In this document: piece after piece, positions 8,165 to 17,271 of the stretch
Position numbering within the stretch: position 1 is the stretch's first letter
Layout: every line of letters starts with the position of its first letter
NCBI RefSeq assembly: GCF_019104725.1
Contig: NZ_JAHRXF010000010.1
Coordinates: 62,001-126,000, forward strand
DNA length: 64,000 nt
Direction: 5' to 3'
Source of the DNA: Streptomyces corallincola
Lineage (GTDB): Bacteria; Actinomycetota; Actinomycetes; Streptomycetales; Streptomycetaceae
Position numbers and translations under genes: made by a program
The notes under the pieces: model-generated
What the model was told of the DNA's origin: nothing
What the model saw: the letters and a program-made list of their open reading frames with translations, nothing else
Database searches by the model: none

Positions 8165-9625
8165 TCAGAACGGGAACCCGCTCCGCCCGTGCTGCACCGA
8201 TATCCACTTCACCGTGGTGAACGCCTCCAGCGTGGTCTCGCCGTTGAGCCGTCCCAGACCGGAGTTCTTCTCACCGCCGAACGGCACCAGCGGCTCGTCG
8301 TGCACGGTGCCGTCGTTGACGTGGAACATCCCGGTGTCCACCCGCCTGGCGAAGGCCACCCCGCGCTCCACGTCCCCGGTGTGCACGGCGCCACTGAGCC
8401 CGTACGGGGTGTCGTTGACCAGGCGCAGCGCCTCCTCCTCGCCGTCGAACGGGACGAGGAACACGACGGGCCCGAACACCTCCTGGCGCAGCAGCCCGGA
8501 GCCGGGCGGGACATCGGTGAGCACGCTGGGCGCGACGAGGTTGCCGGTGACGGAGCCGTGCAGCAGCGCGGTCGCGCCCTCGGCCAGCGCCTGGTCCACC
8601 ACGGCGGAAAGAGCGCCCGCCTGGGCCGAGTTGATGACCGGGCCGATGACGGTGTCCGGGTCGCGCGGGTCGCCGACCTTCAGCGCGGCCACCCTGGCGA
8701 CGAACCTCTCGGTGAACTCCTCGGCCACCGACCGGTCCACGAGCACCCGGTTGGCGGCCATGCAGACCTGCCCCTGGTGCACGAACCGGCTGAAGACGGC
8801 CGCGTCCACCGCGTAGTCCAGGTCGGCGTCGTCCAGCACCACCAGGGCGCTGTTGCCGCCGAGTTCGAGGACCGCCCGCTTGAAGTGCGCGGCGCACACG
8901 GTGCCGACGTGCCGGCCGACCTTGTCGGAGCCGGTGAAGGAGATGACCTTGGGCAGGGGGTGCTCGATGAAGGCGTCGCCTATCTCCGCGATGTCGGTGA
9001 CCACCACGTTGAGCAGGCCGCCCGGCAGCCCGGCGTCCTCGAAGATCTTCGCGACCAGGGTGCCGCCCGCGATCGGGGTGTTCTGGTGCGGCTTGAGCAC
9101 CACGCCGTTGCCGAGGGCGAGGGCCGGGGCCACCGACTTCATGGAGAGCAGGAAGGGGAAGTTGAACGGGCTGATCACCCCGACCACGCCCACCGGCACC
9201 CGGTAGACCCGGTTCTCCTTGCCGTCCGCCGGGGAGGGCAGGATGCGGCCCTCGGGGCGCAGCGCCAGGTGCACGGACTCGCGCAGGAACTCCTTGACGA
9301 GGTGCAGCTCGAACCCGGCCTTGACGCGGGTGCCGCCCAGTTCGGCGACGATCAGCTCGGTTATCGCCGCCTCGCGCTCCTCGACCAGCCGCAGCGCCCG
9401 CTCGAACACGGCCCGCCGGGCGTAGGGGCTGGTCGCGGCCCACGCGCGCTGCGCGCGGGCGGCGGCGCGGTACGCCTCGTCCACCTCATCGACGGTGGCC
9501 ACGGTGATGGAGGCCAGCTTGGCGTCGTCGTACGGGTCGAAGTCGATGACGTCCCAGGAGCCGCCGCCCCGCCGCCATTCCCCGCCGATGTACTGCCGGT
9601 CCAGCTCACTGAAGTAGGACGACAT
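8165..9625 (-). CDS. Aldehyde dehydrogenase (benzaldehyde dehydrogenase-like)
   Basis: A 486-residue NAD(P)-dependent aldehyde dehydrogenase. GVVGVISPFNFPFLLSMKSVAPALALGNGVVLKPH forms the cofactor-binding region. FTGSDKVGRHVG, LELGGNSALVVLDDADLD with the general-base Glu, and the catalytic Cys288 in GQVCMAANR are all present. The sequence most resembles the aromatic-aldehyde (benzaldehyde or vanillin) dehydrogenase branch that converts aldehydes to acids. Substrate is inferred. It stands alone on the minus strand. Confidence 0.9.
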   Translation of the reverse strand: MSSYFSELDRQYIGGEWRRGGGSWDVIDFDPYDDAKLASITVATVDEVDEAYRAAARAQRAWAATSPYARRAVFERALRLVEEREAAITELIVAELGGTRVKAGFELHLVKEFLRESVHLALRPEGRILPSPADGKENRVYRVPVGVVGVISPFNFPFLLSMKSVAPALALGNGVVLKPHQNTPIAGGTLVAKIFEDAGLPGGLLNVVVTDIAEIGDAFIEHPLPKVISFTGSDKVGRHVGTVCAAHFKRAVLELGGNSALVVLDDADLDYAVDAAVFSRFVHQGQVCMAANRVLVDRSVAEEFTERFVARVAALKVGDPRDPDTVIGPVINSAQAGALSAVVDQALAEGATALLHGSVTGNLVAPSVLTDVPPGSGLLRQEVFGPVVFLVPFDGEEEALRLVNDTPYGLSGAVHTGDVERGVAFARRVDTGMFHVNDGTVHDEPLVPFGGEKNSGLGRLNGETTLEAFTTVKWISVQHGRSGFPF

Positions 9626-9689
9626 GTGACCCCTCGATCACTAGCGGCTGCCAGTTCCTGATCCGATCACTCGTCATCGTACTGATGTG

Positions 9690-10550
9690 TCAATGCTGTT
9701 GGGCGATCCTGTGGATGAGCTCCCGGCTCTCCTCTGGGCCGGGGCTGTCCTGCTGGAGTTCCTTGAGGGCCAGTTCGTACTGGGCGACGTCCTCGCGCTT
9801 GTCCAGGTAGAGCGCGCTGGTGAGCTGCTCCATGTAGACCACGTCGGAGAGGTCGGACTCGGGGAAGCTGAGGAGGGTGAAGGCGCCGCTCTCCCCGGAG
9901 TGGCCGCCGAAGCCGAACGGCATCACCTGGAGCCGCACGTTGGGGCGCTCGGAGATCTCGGCGAGGTGCCGGAGCTGGCCGCGCATCACGTCGCGGTCGC
10001 CGTAGGGGCGGTGCAGGGCGGCCTCGTCGAGGACGATGTGCAGTTCGGGTCCGTGCTCGCCGAGCAGATGCCGCTGGCGTTCGAGGCGCAGCGCGACCCG
10101 CTTGTCCACGTCGGCCTGGCAGGCGCCGCGCATGCCGCGCCGGACGACCGCGCGGGCGTACTCCTCGGTCTGGAGCAGCCCGTGCACGAACTGCACCTCG
10201 TAGACCCGGATCAGCGAGGCGGCGCCCTCCAGGCCGACGTAGGTGGGGAACCAGCTCGGCAGCACGTCGTTGTAACTGTGCCACCAGCCCGCCACGTTGG
10301 CCTCGCGCACCAGGGAGAGCAGCGACTCGCGTTCCGGGCCGTCCGTGATGCCGTACAGCGTCAACAGGTCTTCCACGTCCCTGGACTTGAAGCTCACCCG
10401 GCCCAGCTCCATGCGGCTGATCTTCGACTCCGAGGCGCGGATCGAGTACCCGGCCGCCTCGCGGGTGATGCCGCGCGCCTCGCGCAGCCGCCTGAGCTGG
10501 GAGCCGAGCAGCATGCGCCGCACCACCGATCCGGGCTCTTGCACGCTCAT
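9690..10550 (-). CDS. XRE-type helix-turn-helix regulator with DUF5753 domain
   Basis: A 286-residue protein beginning at ATG 10550. An N-terminal Xre HTH (LRRLREARGITREAAGYSIRASESKISRMELGR) is followed by the DUF5753 region with its LIRVYEVQFVHGLLQTEEYARAVV and HIVLDEAALHRPYG blocks. This architecture is abundant in Streptomyces and usually sits beside a small DUF397 protein. Such pairs act like toxin-antitoxin or developmental regulators (BldB/WhiJ type). A DUF397 gene lies 0.8 kb downstream in this neighbourhood. Confidence 0.9.
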   Translation of the reverse strand: MSVQEPGSVVRRMLLGSQLRRLREARGITREAAGYSIRASESKISRMELGRVSFKSRDVEDLLTLYGITDGPERESLLSLVREANVAGWWHSYNDVLPSWFPTYVGLEGAASLIRVYEVQFVHGLLQTEEYARAVVRRGMRGACQADVDKRVALRLERQRHLLGEHGPELHIVLDEAALHRPYGDRDVMRGQLRHLAEISERPNVRLQVMPFGFGGHSGESGAFTLLSFPESDLSDVVYMEQLTSALYLDKREDVAQYELALKELQQDSPGPEESRELIHRIAQQH

Positions 10551-10848
10551 GTCAGCCAGCCTCCCCGCCTGTGCCCCAAGGGACCAAGTCTGCCACCAAA
10601 GCACTTCGAGCTGTACTCACCCGGTTACGGAAACGTAGATCGACATCGATTTTCGGCCTGCATTGGCCTGGACCACTGGCAGCGAAAAGTGTCGGAGCCG
10701 TGGAAAAAATAGTCAGGAAGCGGCACGTCAGGGTCCAATTCGCGCGCGTGCACGTGCATCTGCCCTTGCATCTGCTCCGGGCTTCCGAAACCATTGGGCC
10801 CGCGCCACCGCTGCCTCGCCACCACCGCGAATTCCGGGAGTGCCTCGC

Positions 10849-11349
10849 ATGGGAACGAATGGATCGACCATGCTCAAGCCGTTACGGCAGGGCCTTCCCC
10901 CGCTCGATCCCGCCGCGGTCGTGAACGCGGCCTCCTGCGCCCTTCCTCCGCGCTTCGAAGCGGTGCGCGAGGCACGGCACTTCACCCGCGACACCCTCGG
11001 ACAGTGGGACGTGGGCGACCGGTTCGACGACATCTGCCTGGTCGTCTCCGAACTCGTCACCAACGCGCTGCGGCACGCCCTGCCCGCCGACACCGCGCCC
11101 CTGGAGCAGCCGCACTCCTCGGTACGGCTCCATCTGCTGTGCTGGACCGAGCGGCTGGTGTGCGCGGTGCGCGATCCCGGCCCCGAGTCGCCCGCGCCGC
11201 GCGACCCGGACGGCGACCGCGCGTCCGAGTCGGGGCGGGGACTGTTCCTGGTGGACTCCTTCGCGGACAGCTGGGGCTGGCACCCGCTGACCGGCGCACT
11301 GGACGGCAAGGTCGTGTGGGCGCTGTTCCGGCTGGACACCCGCGGATGA
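10849..11349 (+). CDS. Anti-sigma-factor-like ATP-binding protein (HATPase_c_2)
   Basis: A 166-residue single-domain GHKL ATPase related to RsbW and SpoIIAB. The N-box is visible in LVVSELVTNALRHA, the G1 region in VRDPGPESP, and the G2 region in SESGRGLFLVDSFADSWGWH. Streptomyces has many such stand-alone kinases that sequester sigma factors or phosphorylate anti-anti-sigma proteins. ATG 10849 follows GGGAG by 8 nt; ATG 10870 is an alternative. It sits between an XRE/DUF5753 gene and a DUF397 gene, a common regulatory triad. Confidence 0.88.
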   Translation: MGTNGSTMLKPLRQGLPPLDPAAVVNAASCALPPRFEAVREARHFTRDTLGQWDVGDRFDDICLVVSELVTNALRHALPADTAPLEQPHSSVRLHLLCWTERLVCAVRDPGPESPAPRDPDGDRASESGRGLFLVDSFADSWGWHPLTGALDGKVVWALFRLDTRG

Positions 11350-11377
11350 GGCGGCCGCTCCCGGCGGGCGGCGCGGG

Positions 11378-11647
11378 TCAGCCGACGATCAGGTGGTCGA
11401 ACTCCCCGTCCTTGACGCCGAGGAGCATGGCCTCGATCTCGGCACGGGTGTAGACGAGGGCGGGGCCGTCCGGGAAGCGCGAGTTGCGCACCGCGACATC
11501 GCCGCCGGGCAGCCGCGCGAACTCCACGCACGATCCCTGGGAGTTGCTGTGCCGGCTCTTCTGCCAGGCCACTCCGTCCAGCTGAGTGGCAGCCATCCCG
11601 TTGTGCACGCCGTACCCCCCATAGCCGCCGTTGGCGTCGTGGTCCAT
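11378..11647 (-). CDS. DUF397 domain protein
   Basis: An 89-residue protein. The DUF397 signature is clear: WQKSRHSNSQGSCVEFARL, VAVRNSRFPDGPALVYTRAEIEAML, then the terminal GEFDHLIVG. These small proteins normally partner XRE/DUF5753 regulators. The N-terminus carries about 20 extra Gly/His-rich residues. The gene converges with the ATPase gene, leaving 28 bp between stops. Confidence 0.88.
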   Translation of the reverse strand: MDHDANGGYGGYGVHNGMAATQLDGVAWQKSRHSNSQGSCVEFARLPGGDVAVRNSRFPDGPALVYTRAEIEAMLLGVKDGEFDHLIVG

Positions 11648-11929
11648 CAGGTGTCTCCCCGGTGGTTCACCGACTGGTCCGGCCCCCGCGAAAGCGTGGC
11701 CGACCGTTTCGGATCATAGCCTCGCTCATATGCAGATGCCCGAGCAGATGCACGTGCACGCGGGGTGCTCCCGCGATTACAGCTTCGGATTTTTCTGTGC
11801 CCTGTCTGCCCGCGGTTACCGCCCCGTAGTACGCGGCGCGCACCGGCCGTGACCAGGGACACGGCCACCCTCCGGCGCGGGGGTGCGGATTTGCCCGGTT
11901 CGCACCGCTCGCGGGGGTAGCTTGCTGCG

Positions 11930-12400
11930 GTGATCACGGGGACGGTACGGGTGGCGCGGCGGCGCACGGTGCGACGGTGGCGGCGACGGGCGGGCGCGGC
12001 CTGGGTCCTGGCGGCCGGATGCGCGCTCGCCGCGTGCGGCGGTGGCGGTGGCGGTGGTACCGACGGTTCTACGGTGAACTCAGCTTCTTTGCAAGGCAGT
12101 TGGCTGCGTACCGGCCACGGCGTGATCGTCGCCCTGGTCGTCACCGGGGAACGGGCGGGACTGTTCACGTCGGACGGCACGGTGTGCGGGGGCACCGCTC
12201 CCGGCGGCGCGGGTCCGATCCGGCTGACCTGCGCGCACGGCTCCGACGAGCGGGGCACAGGCACGATCGGCGAGGTGAACTCCCGGACACTTAAGGTGCG
12301 TTGGTCGGGTACGGCGGGCGAGGAGACGTACGGCCGGGCGGCGGGCGGGACGCTGCCGCCGGGGCTGCCGACGGCCGCCGGGCCGGGTCGGCACCCCTGA
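11930..12400 (+). CDS. Putative small lipoprotein
   Basis: A 156-residue protein starting at GTG 11930. The N-terminus has a very Arg-rich n-region (VARRRTVRRWRRR), a hydrophobic stretch, and an LAAC lipobox followed by a Gly-rich linker. This predicts a membrane-anchored, extracytoplasmic lipoprotein. The mature part is a short beta-rich domain (LQGSWLRTGHGVIVALVVTG) of no recognised family. The paired arginines may direct it to the Tat pathway, which is an inference. Confidence 0.6.
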   Translation: MITGTVRVARRRTVRRWRRRAGAAWVLAAGCALAACGGGGGGGTDGSTVNSASLQGSWLRTGHGVIVALVVTGERAGLFTSDGTVCGGTAPGGAGPIRLTCAHGSDERGTGTIGEVNSRTLKVRWSGTAGEETYGRAAGGTLPPGLPTAAGPGRHP

Positions 12401-12493
12401 TGCGGTGAATTCCGCCGGGGCGGGTGAGCACGGACCGCGCACAGGGGCCATGATGCGGGGAGAGCTTCTCGACCTCGATGGGGATTCCTGCAC

Positions 12494-13012
12494 ATGCGCG
12501 TCATTCCGCTCACCGTCACCGCCCTCACCGCGGCCATGCTGCTGACCGCCTGCGACGACGGGGGTGGCGCCAAGAACGGCGGGAGCGACGCCGCCTGCGT
12601 GATCGGCGGCGGGGTCTCGGCCGAACTGGGCGCGGCGAGCGTCGCCCCGGCCGCCGGGGACACCGGCCAGGTGCCGGTCAGCCTCACCAACCAGAGCGCG
12701 CCCTGCTACCTGGACCACTTCGCCGGTGCCCGGCTGAACACGGCCGACGGCAAGCACGCGGACGCCACCGTCCAGTCCGGCGCCAAGGCCCAGCGGCTCA
12801 AGCTGAACAAGGGCGACTCCGCCACCTTCACGCTCACCTACGTACGCGGTGCGGCGGGCGCCGGGAGCCTGGACGCCAAGTCCGTCAGGATCACGCTGCC
12901 CGGCTCGGACCAGGGCCGGGACTTCCCGTGGTCCTACGGCCCCGTCGCCACCAAGGGCGGCGCGACGACACCGGACGCGTCGGTGAGCGCGTTCCAGCAG
13001 GTGGGCGACTGA
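12494..13012 (+). CDS. DUF4232 domain lipoprotein
   Basis: A 172-residue lipoprotein beginning at ATG 12494. The signal peptide ends in an LLTAC lipobox around residue 20. The mature part has the DUF4232 pattern: VPVSLTNQSAPCYLDHFAGARL, then GDSATFTLTYV near the C-terminus. DUF4232 proteins are common exported Streptomyces proteins of unknown function. It follows another putative lipoprotein gene on the same strand. Confidence 0.8.
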   Translation: MRVIPLTVTALTAAMLLTACDDGGGAKNGGSDAACVIGGGVSAELGAASVAPAAGDTGQVPVSLTNQSAPCYLDHFAGARLNTADGKHADATVQSGAKAQRLKLNKGDSATFTLTYVRGAAGAGSLDAKSVRITLPGSDQGRDFPWSYGPVATKGGATTPDASVSAFQQVGD

Positions 13013-13052
13013 GGCCGAGACTCCGGCCGGGCGGCCCCGAGGCACGCGGGGG

Positions 13053-14159
13053 TCAGGGCAGCCGGGGGCGCGCTCCCATCCGGGCCTCGTCGGCGGCCCG
13101 TGCGCCTTCGGCCCAGCCGGCCGCGTCGGTGACGCCGCGCATCCGGGTCGTGGTGGTCTCGGGGAACATCCGGTCCACACGGTCGGTGACGGCGACGTCC
13201 CGCGTGGCCAGGACCGGCAGCAGGTCGTCGCTGACCTGCGCCTTCGCGGTGGCGGCCAGGCGGTCGCCGACGCGGTGGGCGTAGGCGGCGAGGAAGGACT
13301 GCCGGAAGGTCTTGGTGCGCCCCCGGCCCCCGGCCCGCTGGGCGGCCTCCGCCCTGGTCATGGCGTGGGTCGCCTGGACGAGCAGCGAGGTGTGCAGGAG
13401 TTCCACCGCCTCCAGGTCCGCCTCGAAACCGACGACGGTGGAGAAGCAGAGCGCCTCGTTCCACACCGCGCGGCAGTGGTTGGCGGTGGCGACGGCGTCC
13501 ATCAGCACCGCCTTGGCCTGCTCGTACGGCGGCTCGACCCCGATGCGGCGGGCGCCGGGGGCGTCCGGTGCGGGCGCGTGGGCGGCGAGCAGCGCCTCGT
13601 CCACGCTGTGCCGGGCCATCAGCTCCTGCGCCTTGGCGCTGAGCGCCTCGGCCTCCTCCGGATAGCCGGTCGCCTCGGCCTTGGCGAGCAGCGCGCGGAT
13701 ACGGCCCAGCGTGCGGGAGGCGGCGGGCCCGCGTGCGCGCCGGGGCTCCTCCAGGGGCTCCAGGGTGGGCAGCCGGAGCAGCAGGCGGTGGAGCTGGAGC
13801 AGGGCGGTGGCGTGCGAGAACCGGTCACCGGGGCGGTCGGGTGCGGCGGGCAGGGCCGCTATCTGCTCCGCCCAGCGCGGACCGCGCGCGCGGTCCCGGC
13901 CCGCCTGATCCCGGATCAGCCCGGCGAGGAGGCGTACGTGCGTGTCGTGCAGTTCACGCCGTACGAGCCGTTCCACGTCGGCGGGCTGCCAGCCGCGCTG
14001 CCAGGCCGCCGCGACGAACTCCTCGCCGCGCAGCCGGAGTTCGCCGTCCGCGCCGGTGTCGGCGGCGAGCAGCGAGGCGCCGGTGTCGAGTCCGGCGTCG
14101 GTGTCGTCGTAGAGCGCCGCGCGGAAGGCGCGCTCGACGGTGCTGGCATCCCTGGTCAC
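13053..14159 (-). CDS. DUF2786 domain protein
   Basis: A 368-residue protein with start assigned to GTG 14159, where the conserved sequence begins. The middle has the DUF2786 signature: RIRALLAKAEATGYPEEAEALSAKAQELMARHSVDEALL. The rest is helical, ending near the TFRQSFLAAYAHRVGDRLAA segment. DUF2786 proteins occur in phages and actinobacteria, and the function is unknown. No membrane or signal segments were seen. Confidence 0.8.
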   Translation of the reverse strand: MTRDASTVERAFRAALYDDTDAGLDTGASLLAADTGADGELRLRGEEFVAAAWQRGWQPADVERLVRRELHDTHVRLLAGLIRDQAGRDRARGPRWAEQIAALPAAPDRPGDRFSHATALLQLHRLLLRLPTLEPLEEPRRARGPAASRTLGRIRALLAKAEATGYPEEAEALSAKAQELMARHSVDEALLAAHAPAPDAPGARRIGVEPPYEQAKAVLMDAVATANHCRAVWNEALCFSTVVGFEADLEAVELLHTSLLVQATHAMTRAEAAQRAGGRGRTKTFRQSFLAAYAHRVGDRLAATAKAQVSDDLLPVLATRDVAVTDRVDRMFPETTTTRMRGVTDAAGWAEGARAADEARMGARPRLP

Positions 14160-14347
14160 CCCCAGATCGTGCCACGCCCGTCCGACAGGCGCCGCACTCC
14201 GTCCACAGCCTGTGGACAACTTTCCCGATGGGCACCTCGCGCCGGGCCGCCCGCCTCCGGCACCCAACCCTCCGAGGCTGCCGGAAGGCACGGGGCGCGG
14301 GCGGTCCGGCGGGCCGTTCGGGTGGCGCCGCACCGTCCGGACGCGAG

Positions 14348-14396
14348 TGTCAACTCATGGTTGACACCTTCGGCAAGCGCAACCTACGGTTGACAC
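14348..14396 (+). promoter_or_regulatory. Operator and leaderless promoter of the Clp-N-domain gene
   Basis: TGTCAAC (14348-14354) and GTTGACA (14360-14366) form a perfect inverted repeat with a 5-nt spacer. CAACC and GGTTG (14380-14392) form a second one. The first palindrome contains a -35 TTGACA at 14361-14366. A -10-like TACGGT lies 18 nt later, placing the start site at or next to ATG 14397. No Shine-Dalgarno is present, so the mRNA is probably leaderless. The product has its own HTH-like segment, so autoregulation is possible. Confidence 0.65.
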
Positions 14397-15131
14397 ATGG
14401 CGAGCAATGAGAACCCCACCGCATCCGTGCGCCTCGACGACCTGATCGCGTCGATCAAGAAGGTGCACGACCAGCCTCTCGACCAGTTGCAGGACGCGGT
14501 GATCGCGGCGGATCACCTCGGGGACGTGGCCGACCATCTGATCGGCCACTTCGTGGACCAGGCGCGCCGTTCGGGCGCGTCCTGGACGGACATCGGCCGC
14601 AGCATGGGGGTCACCCGGCAGGCGGCGCAGAAGCGGTTCGTGCCGAAGGAGTCGGCCGACCTCGATCCCAGCCAGGGCTTCAGCAGGTACACCCCGCGCG
14701 CCCGGAACGTCGTGATGACCGCGCACAACGAGGCGGTCGCCACGGGCAGCGCGGAGGGGCGGCCCGAACACCTCGTCCTCGGACTGCTGGCGGAGCCGGA
14801 CGGTCTCGCCGTACGGGCCGTCGTCCAGCAGGGCGTCACCCCGGAGGCCGTCGGCGCCGCCGCCCGCGCCGCGCTCCCCCCGGCCGTCGAAGACGCCCCC
14901 GAACTCGTCCCCTACGGCACCGAGGCCAAGAAGGTCCTCGAACTCACCTTCCGCGAGGCGCTCCGTCTCGGCCACAACTACATCGGCACCGAGCACCTGC
15001 TGCTCGCCCTCCTGGAGCACGAGAACGGCACCGGTGTGCTCAGCGGTCTCGGCGTCACCAAGGCGGCGAGCGAGGCATGGCTGACGGAGGCGCTCGCGCT
15101 GCTGAGCGCGGGGCGGGCGGAGGAGAAGTAG
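14397..15131 (+). CDS. Clp amino-terminal domain protein with N-terminal HTH-like segment
   Basis: A 244-residue protein. Residues 1-80 are helical and contain a DNA-binding-like stretch (SWTDIGRSMGVTRQAAQKRFV). Residues 95-240 are two Clp_N repeats: RNVVMTAHNEAVATGSAEGRPEHLVLGLL and VLELTFREALRLGHNYIGTEHLLLALL. There is no AAA+ ATPase module, so it is not a ClpA/ClpC unfoldase. It could be a regulator that uses a Clp-N fold for protein contacts. A strong palindromic operator overlaps its promoter. Confidence 0.85.
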   Translation: MASNENPTASVRLDDLIASIKKVHDQPLDQLQDAVIAADHLGDVADHLIGHFVDQARRSGASWTDIGRSMGVTRQAAQKRFVPKESADLDPSQGFSRYTPRARNVVMTAHNEAVATGSAEGRPEHLVLGLLAEPDGLAVRAVVQQGVTPEAVGAAARAALPPAVEDAPELVPYGTEAKKVLELTFREALRLGHNYIGTEHLLLALLEHENGTGVLSGLGVTKAASEAWLTEALALLSAGRAEEK

Positions 15132-15309
15132 GCGCTCGGGGGGTGTGCGGGTACGTGGGGGTGCGGGTCGGCGGGTGGGTGCCGGTGGATGTGTGGGTGG
15201 GGGTGGGGGTGCGGGCTACCCCACCGACGCGTGGACGCCCCGGCCTCCGCTTCCTCGCTGAAGCCGCAGGTCAGGGCCCATTGTCAGTGCCCCCTGCCAC
15301 ACTCTTCGC
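15132..15309. other. G-rich low-complexity intergenic region
   Basis: This stretch alternates G-runs with single T (gtgggggt-type units) on the plus strand. No ORF with coding character or hairpin terminator was recognised. The downstream polymerase gene begins at its right edge. Confidence 0.5.
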
Positions 15310-16992
15310 ATGACCGACCGGTGGGCTCTCGCACTGGCCGAGGACGGTGGCGTGGAGGTCGCCCCCCTCGGTCCGGACGGGCTGCCCGCCGGTCCGTTGC
15401 TGCGGGAGAGCGATCCCGCGCGGGCGGTGCGGAGCCGCCCGGAGGTGACGCGCTGGGTGTGGCGGTCCACTCCCGAGGTCTACCCGCGACTGCTCGCCAC
15501 GGGGGTGCGAGTGGAGCGGTGCTACGACATCGAGGACGCCGAGACCCTGCTGCTGGGCCACGAGGGGCGGTCCGGCGAGCCGCGTTCGGCCGCCGCCGCC
15601 CTGGCCCGCCTCCGGGGCGGCCCCGTGCCCCCCGATCCGCGCACCCGCCCCGCCGGACCGGGCGCGCAGTCCGCTCTGTTCGAGCAGTCCGGCACCCACC
15701 TGCCGCTGACCGGCCTGCTGGAGGTGTACGCCGATCAGCTGCGGCGGCACGACAAGGCCGAGCATCCCGGCCGGATGCGGCTGCTGACCTCGTCGGAGTC
15801 GGCCGGGACCCTGGTCGCCGCCGAGATGAACCACACCGGGCTGCCCTGGAGCGCCGAGACGCACCGCGAGGTGCTGCGCGGTCTGCTGGGCGAGCGGTAC
15901 GCGGGCGGCGGTGAGCCGCGCCGACTGGCGGAGCTGGCCGACGAGGTGTCCGCCGCGTTCGGCCGCCGGGTCCGGCCGGACCTGCCCGCCGATGTGATCC
16001 GGGCGTTCGCGGGGGCCGGGATCAAGGTGCGGTCCACGCGCCGCTGGGAGATCGGCTCCCTGGACCATCCGGCGGTCGCGCCGCTGCTGGAGTACAAGAA
16101 GCTGTACCGCATCTGGGTCGCGCACGGCTGGTCCTGGCTGCACGACTGGGTGCGGGACGGGCGGTTCCGGCCGGAGTTCCAGGCGGGCGGCACGGTCACC
16201 GGGCGCTGGGTCACCCACGGCGGGGGCGCGTTGCAGATCCCCAAGGTGATACGGCGGGCCGTGGTCGCCGACCCCGGCTGGCGGCTGGTGGTGGCCGACG
16301 CCGACCAGATGGAACCCCGTGTGCTGGCGGCGATCTCCCGTGATCCGGGGCTGATGGAGGTCGCCGGGCGGGAGAGCGATCTGTACCAGTCGGTCTCCGA
16401 GCGCGCGTTCTCCGGCGACCGCGCCCAGGCCAAGCTCGCCGTCCTCGGTGCCGTCTACGGGCAGACCTCGGGGGACGGCCTGAAGAACCTGGCCGCGCTG
16501 CGCCGCCGTTTCCCCCTCGCCGTCGCCTACGTGGACGACGCCGCGCGGGCCGGTGAGGAGGGGCGGCTGGTGCGGACGTGGCTCGGGCGTACGTGCCCGC
16601 CCGCCGGGCGCCCGGGGGAGGACGTGGCGGAGGAGGCGGGGATTCCCATCGGCTCCGACGCGGAGGAACGGGGGTGGACACCGGGGTACGCCTCCACCGA
16701 CGCCCGCGCGCGGGGCCGTTTCACCCGCAACTTCGTCGTCCAGGGCAGCGCGGCCGACTGGGCCCTACTGATGCTGGCCGCGCTGCGGCGGTCCTGTGCG
16801 GGGCTCTCCGCCGAGCTGGTCTTCTTTCAGCACGACGAGGTGATCGTGCACTGTCCGGCTGGGGAGGCGGGTGTCGTCGTCTCGGCGATTCGGGAGGCTG
16901 CGGAGTTGGCCGGGCGGTTGACGTTCGGGGAGACGCCGGTGCGGTTTCCTTTCAGTACGGCTGTGGTGGAGTGCTACGCCGACGCCAAGTAG
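15310..16992 (+). CDS. Bifunctional 3'-5' exonuclease/DNA polymerase, PolA-like
   Basis: A 560-residue family A polymerase lacking the 5' nuclease domain. Palm motif A is VVADADQMEPRVLAAISRD, the fingers helix is KLAVLGAVYGQTSGDGL with the usual Lys and Tyr-Gly, and motif C is QHDEVIVHCP with His-Asp-Glu. The N-terminal 200 residues occupy the place of an exonuclease domain, but I cannot see a full DEDD set. Such second PolA-like proteins are common in Streptomyces and probably act in repair. Chromosomal Pol I is expected elsewhere. Confidence 0.85.
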   Translation: MTDRWALALAEDGGVEVAPLGPDGLPAGPLLRESDPARAVRSRPEVTRWVWRSTPEVYPRLLATGVRVERCYDIEDAETLLLGHEGRSGEPRSAAAALARLRGGPVPPDPRTRPAGPGAQSALFEQSGTHLPLTGLLEVYADQLRRHDKAEHPGRMRLLTSSESAGTLVAAEMNHTGLPWSAETHREVLRGLLGERYAGGGEPRRLAELADEVSAAFGRRVRPDLPADVIRAFAGAGIKVRSTRRWEIGSLDHPAVAPLLEYKKLYRIWVAHGWSWLHDWVRDGRFRPEFQAGGTVTGRWVTHGGGALQIPKVIRRAVVADPGWRLVVADADQMEPRVLAAISRDPGLMEVAGRESDLYQSVSERAFSGDRAQAKLAVLGAVYGQTSGDGLKNLAALRRRFPLAVAYVDDAARAGEEGRLVRTWLGRTCPPAGRPGEDVAEEAGIPIGSDAEERGWTPGYASTDARARGRFTRNFVVQGSAADWALLMLAALRRSCAGLSAELVFFQHDEVIVHCPAGEAGVVVSAIREAAELAGRLTFGETPVRFPFSTAVVECYADAK

Positions 16993-17050
16993 TGCTTACT
17001 TCTGGGTAGTTGGCGGTGCTGGCGCTTGGTGCGCTGGGCTGTGTTGGTTT

Positions 17051-17261
17051 GTGCGGGTTCGCTGTGGCTGGTCGCGCAGTTCCCCGCGCCCCTGAGGGGG
17101 TTGCAGGTTGCGTCCGCTGGCACGAGGCACCGGGGACTTCGGCGGATTGTTCCGTGCGGGTTCGCTGTGGTTGATCGCGCAGTTCCCCGCGCCCCTGGTG
17201 GCTCGGGCGGATTGTTCCGTGCGGGTTCGCTGTGGCTCGTCGCGCAGTTCCCCGCGCCCCT
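17051..17261 (+). repeat. Three copies of a dispersed 43-56 bp repeat
   Basis: A 43-bp unit with the core cgcgcagttccccgcgcccc occurs at 17051-17093, 17154-17196 and 17219-17261. The last two copies share 13 further upstream bases, making a 56-bp unit (17141-17196 and 17206-17261). The copies are nearly identical. The core is widespread between genes in Streptomyces genomes (general knowledge). No coding function seen. Confidence 0.85.
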
Positions 17262-17271
17262 GGGGGGCGCG

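Noticed and set aside
17051..17261. CRISPR array
   Set aside because: Only three copies, unequal spacing, G+C-rich spacers of different length and no cas genes.
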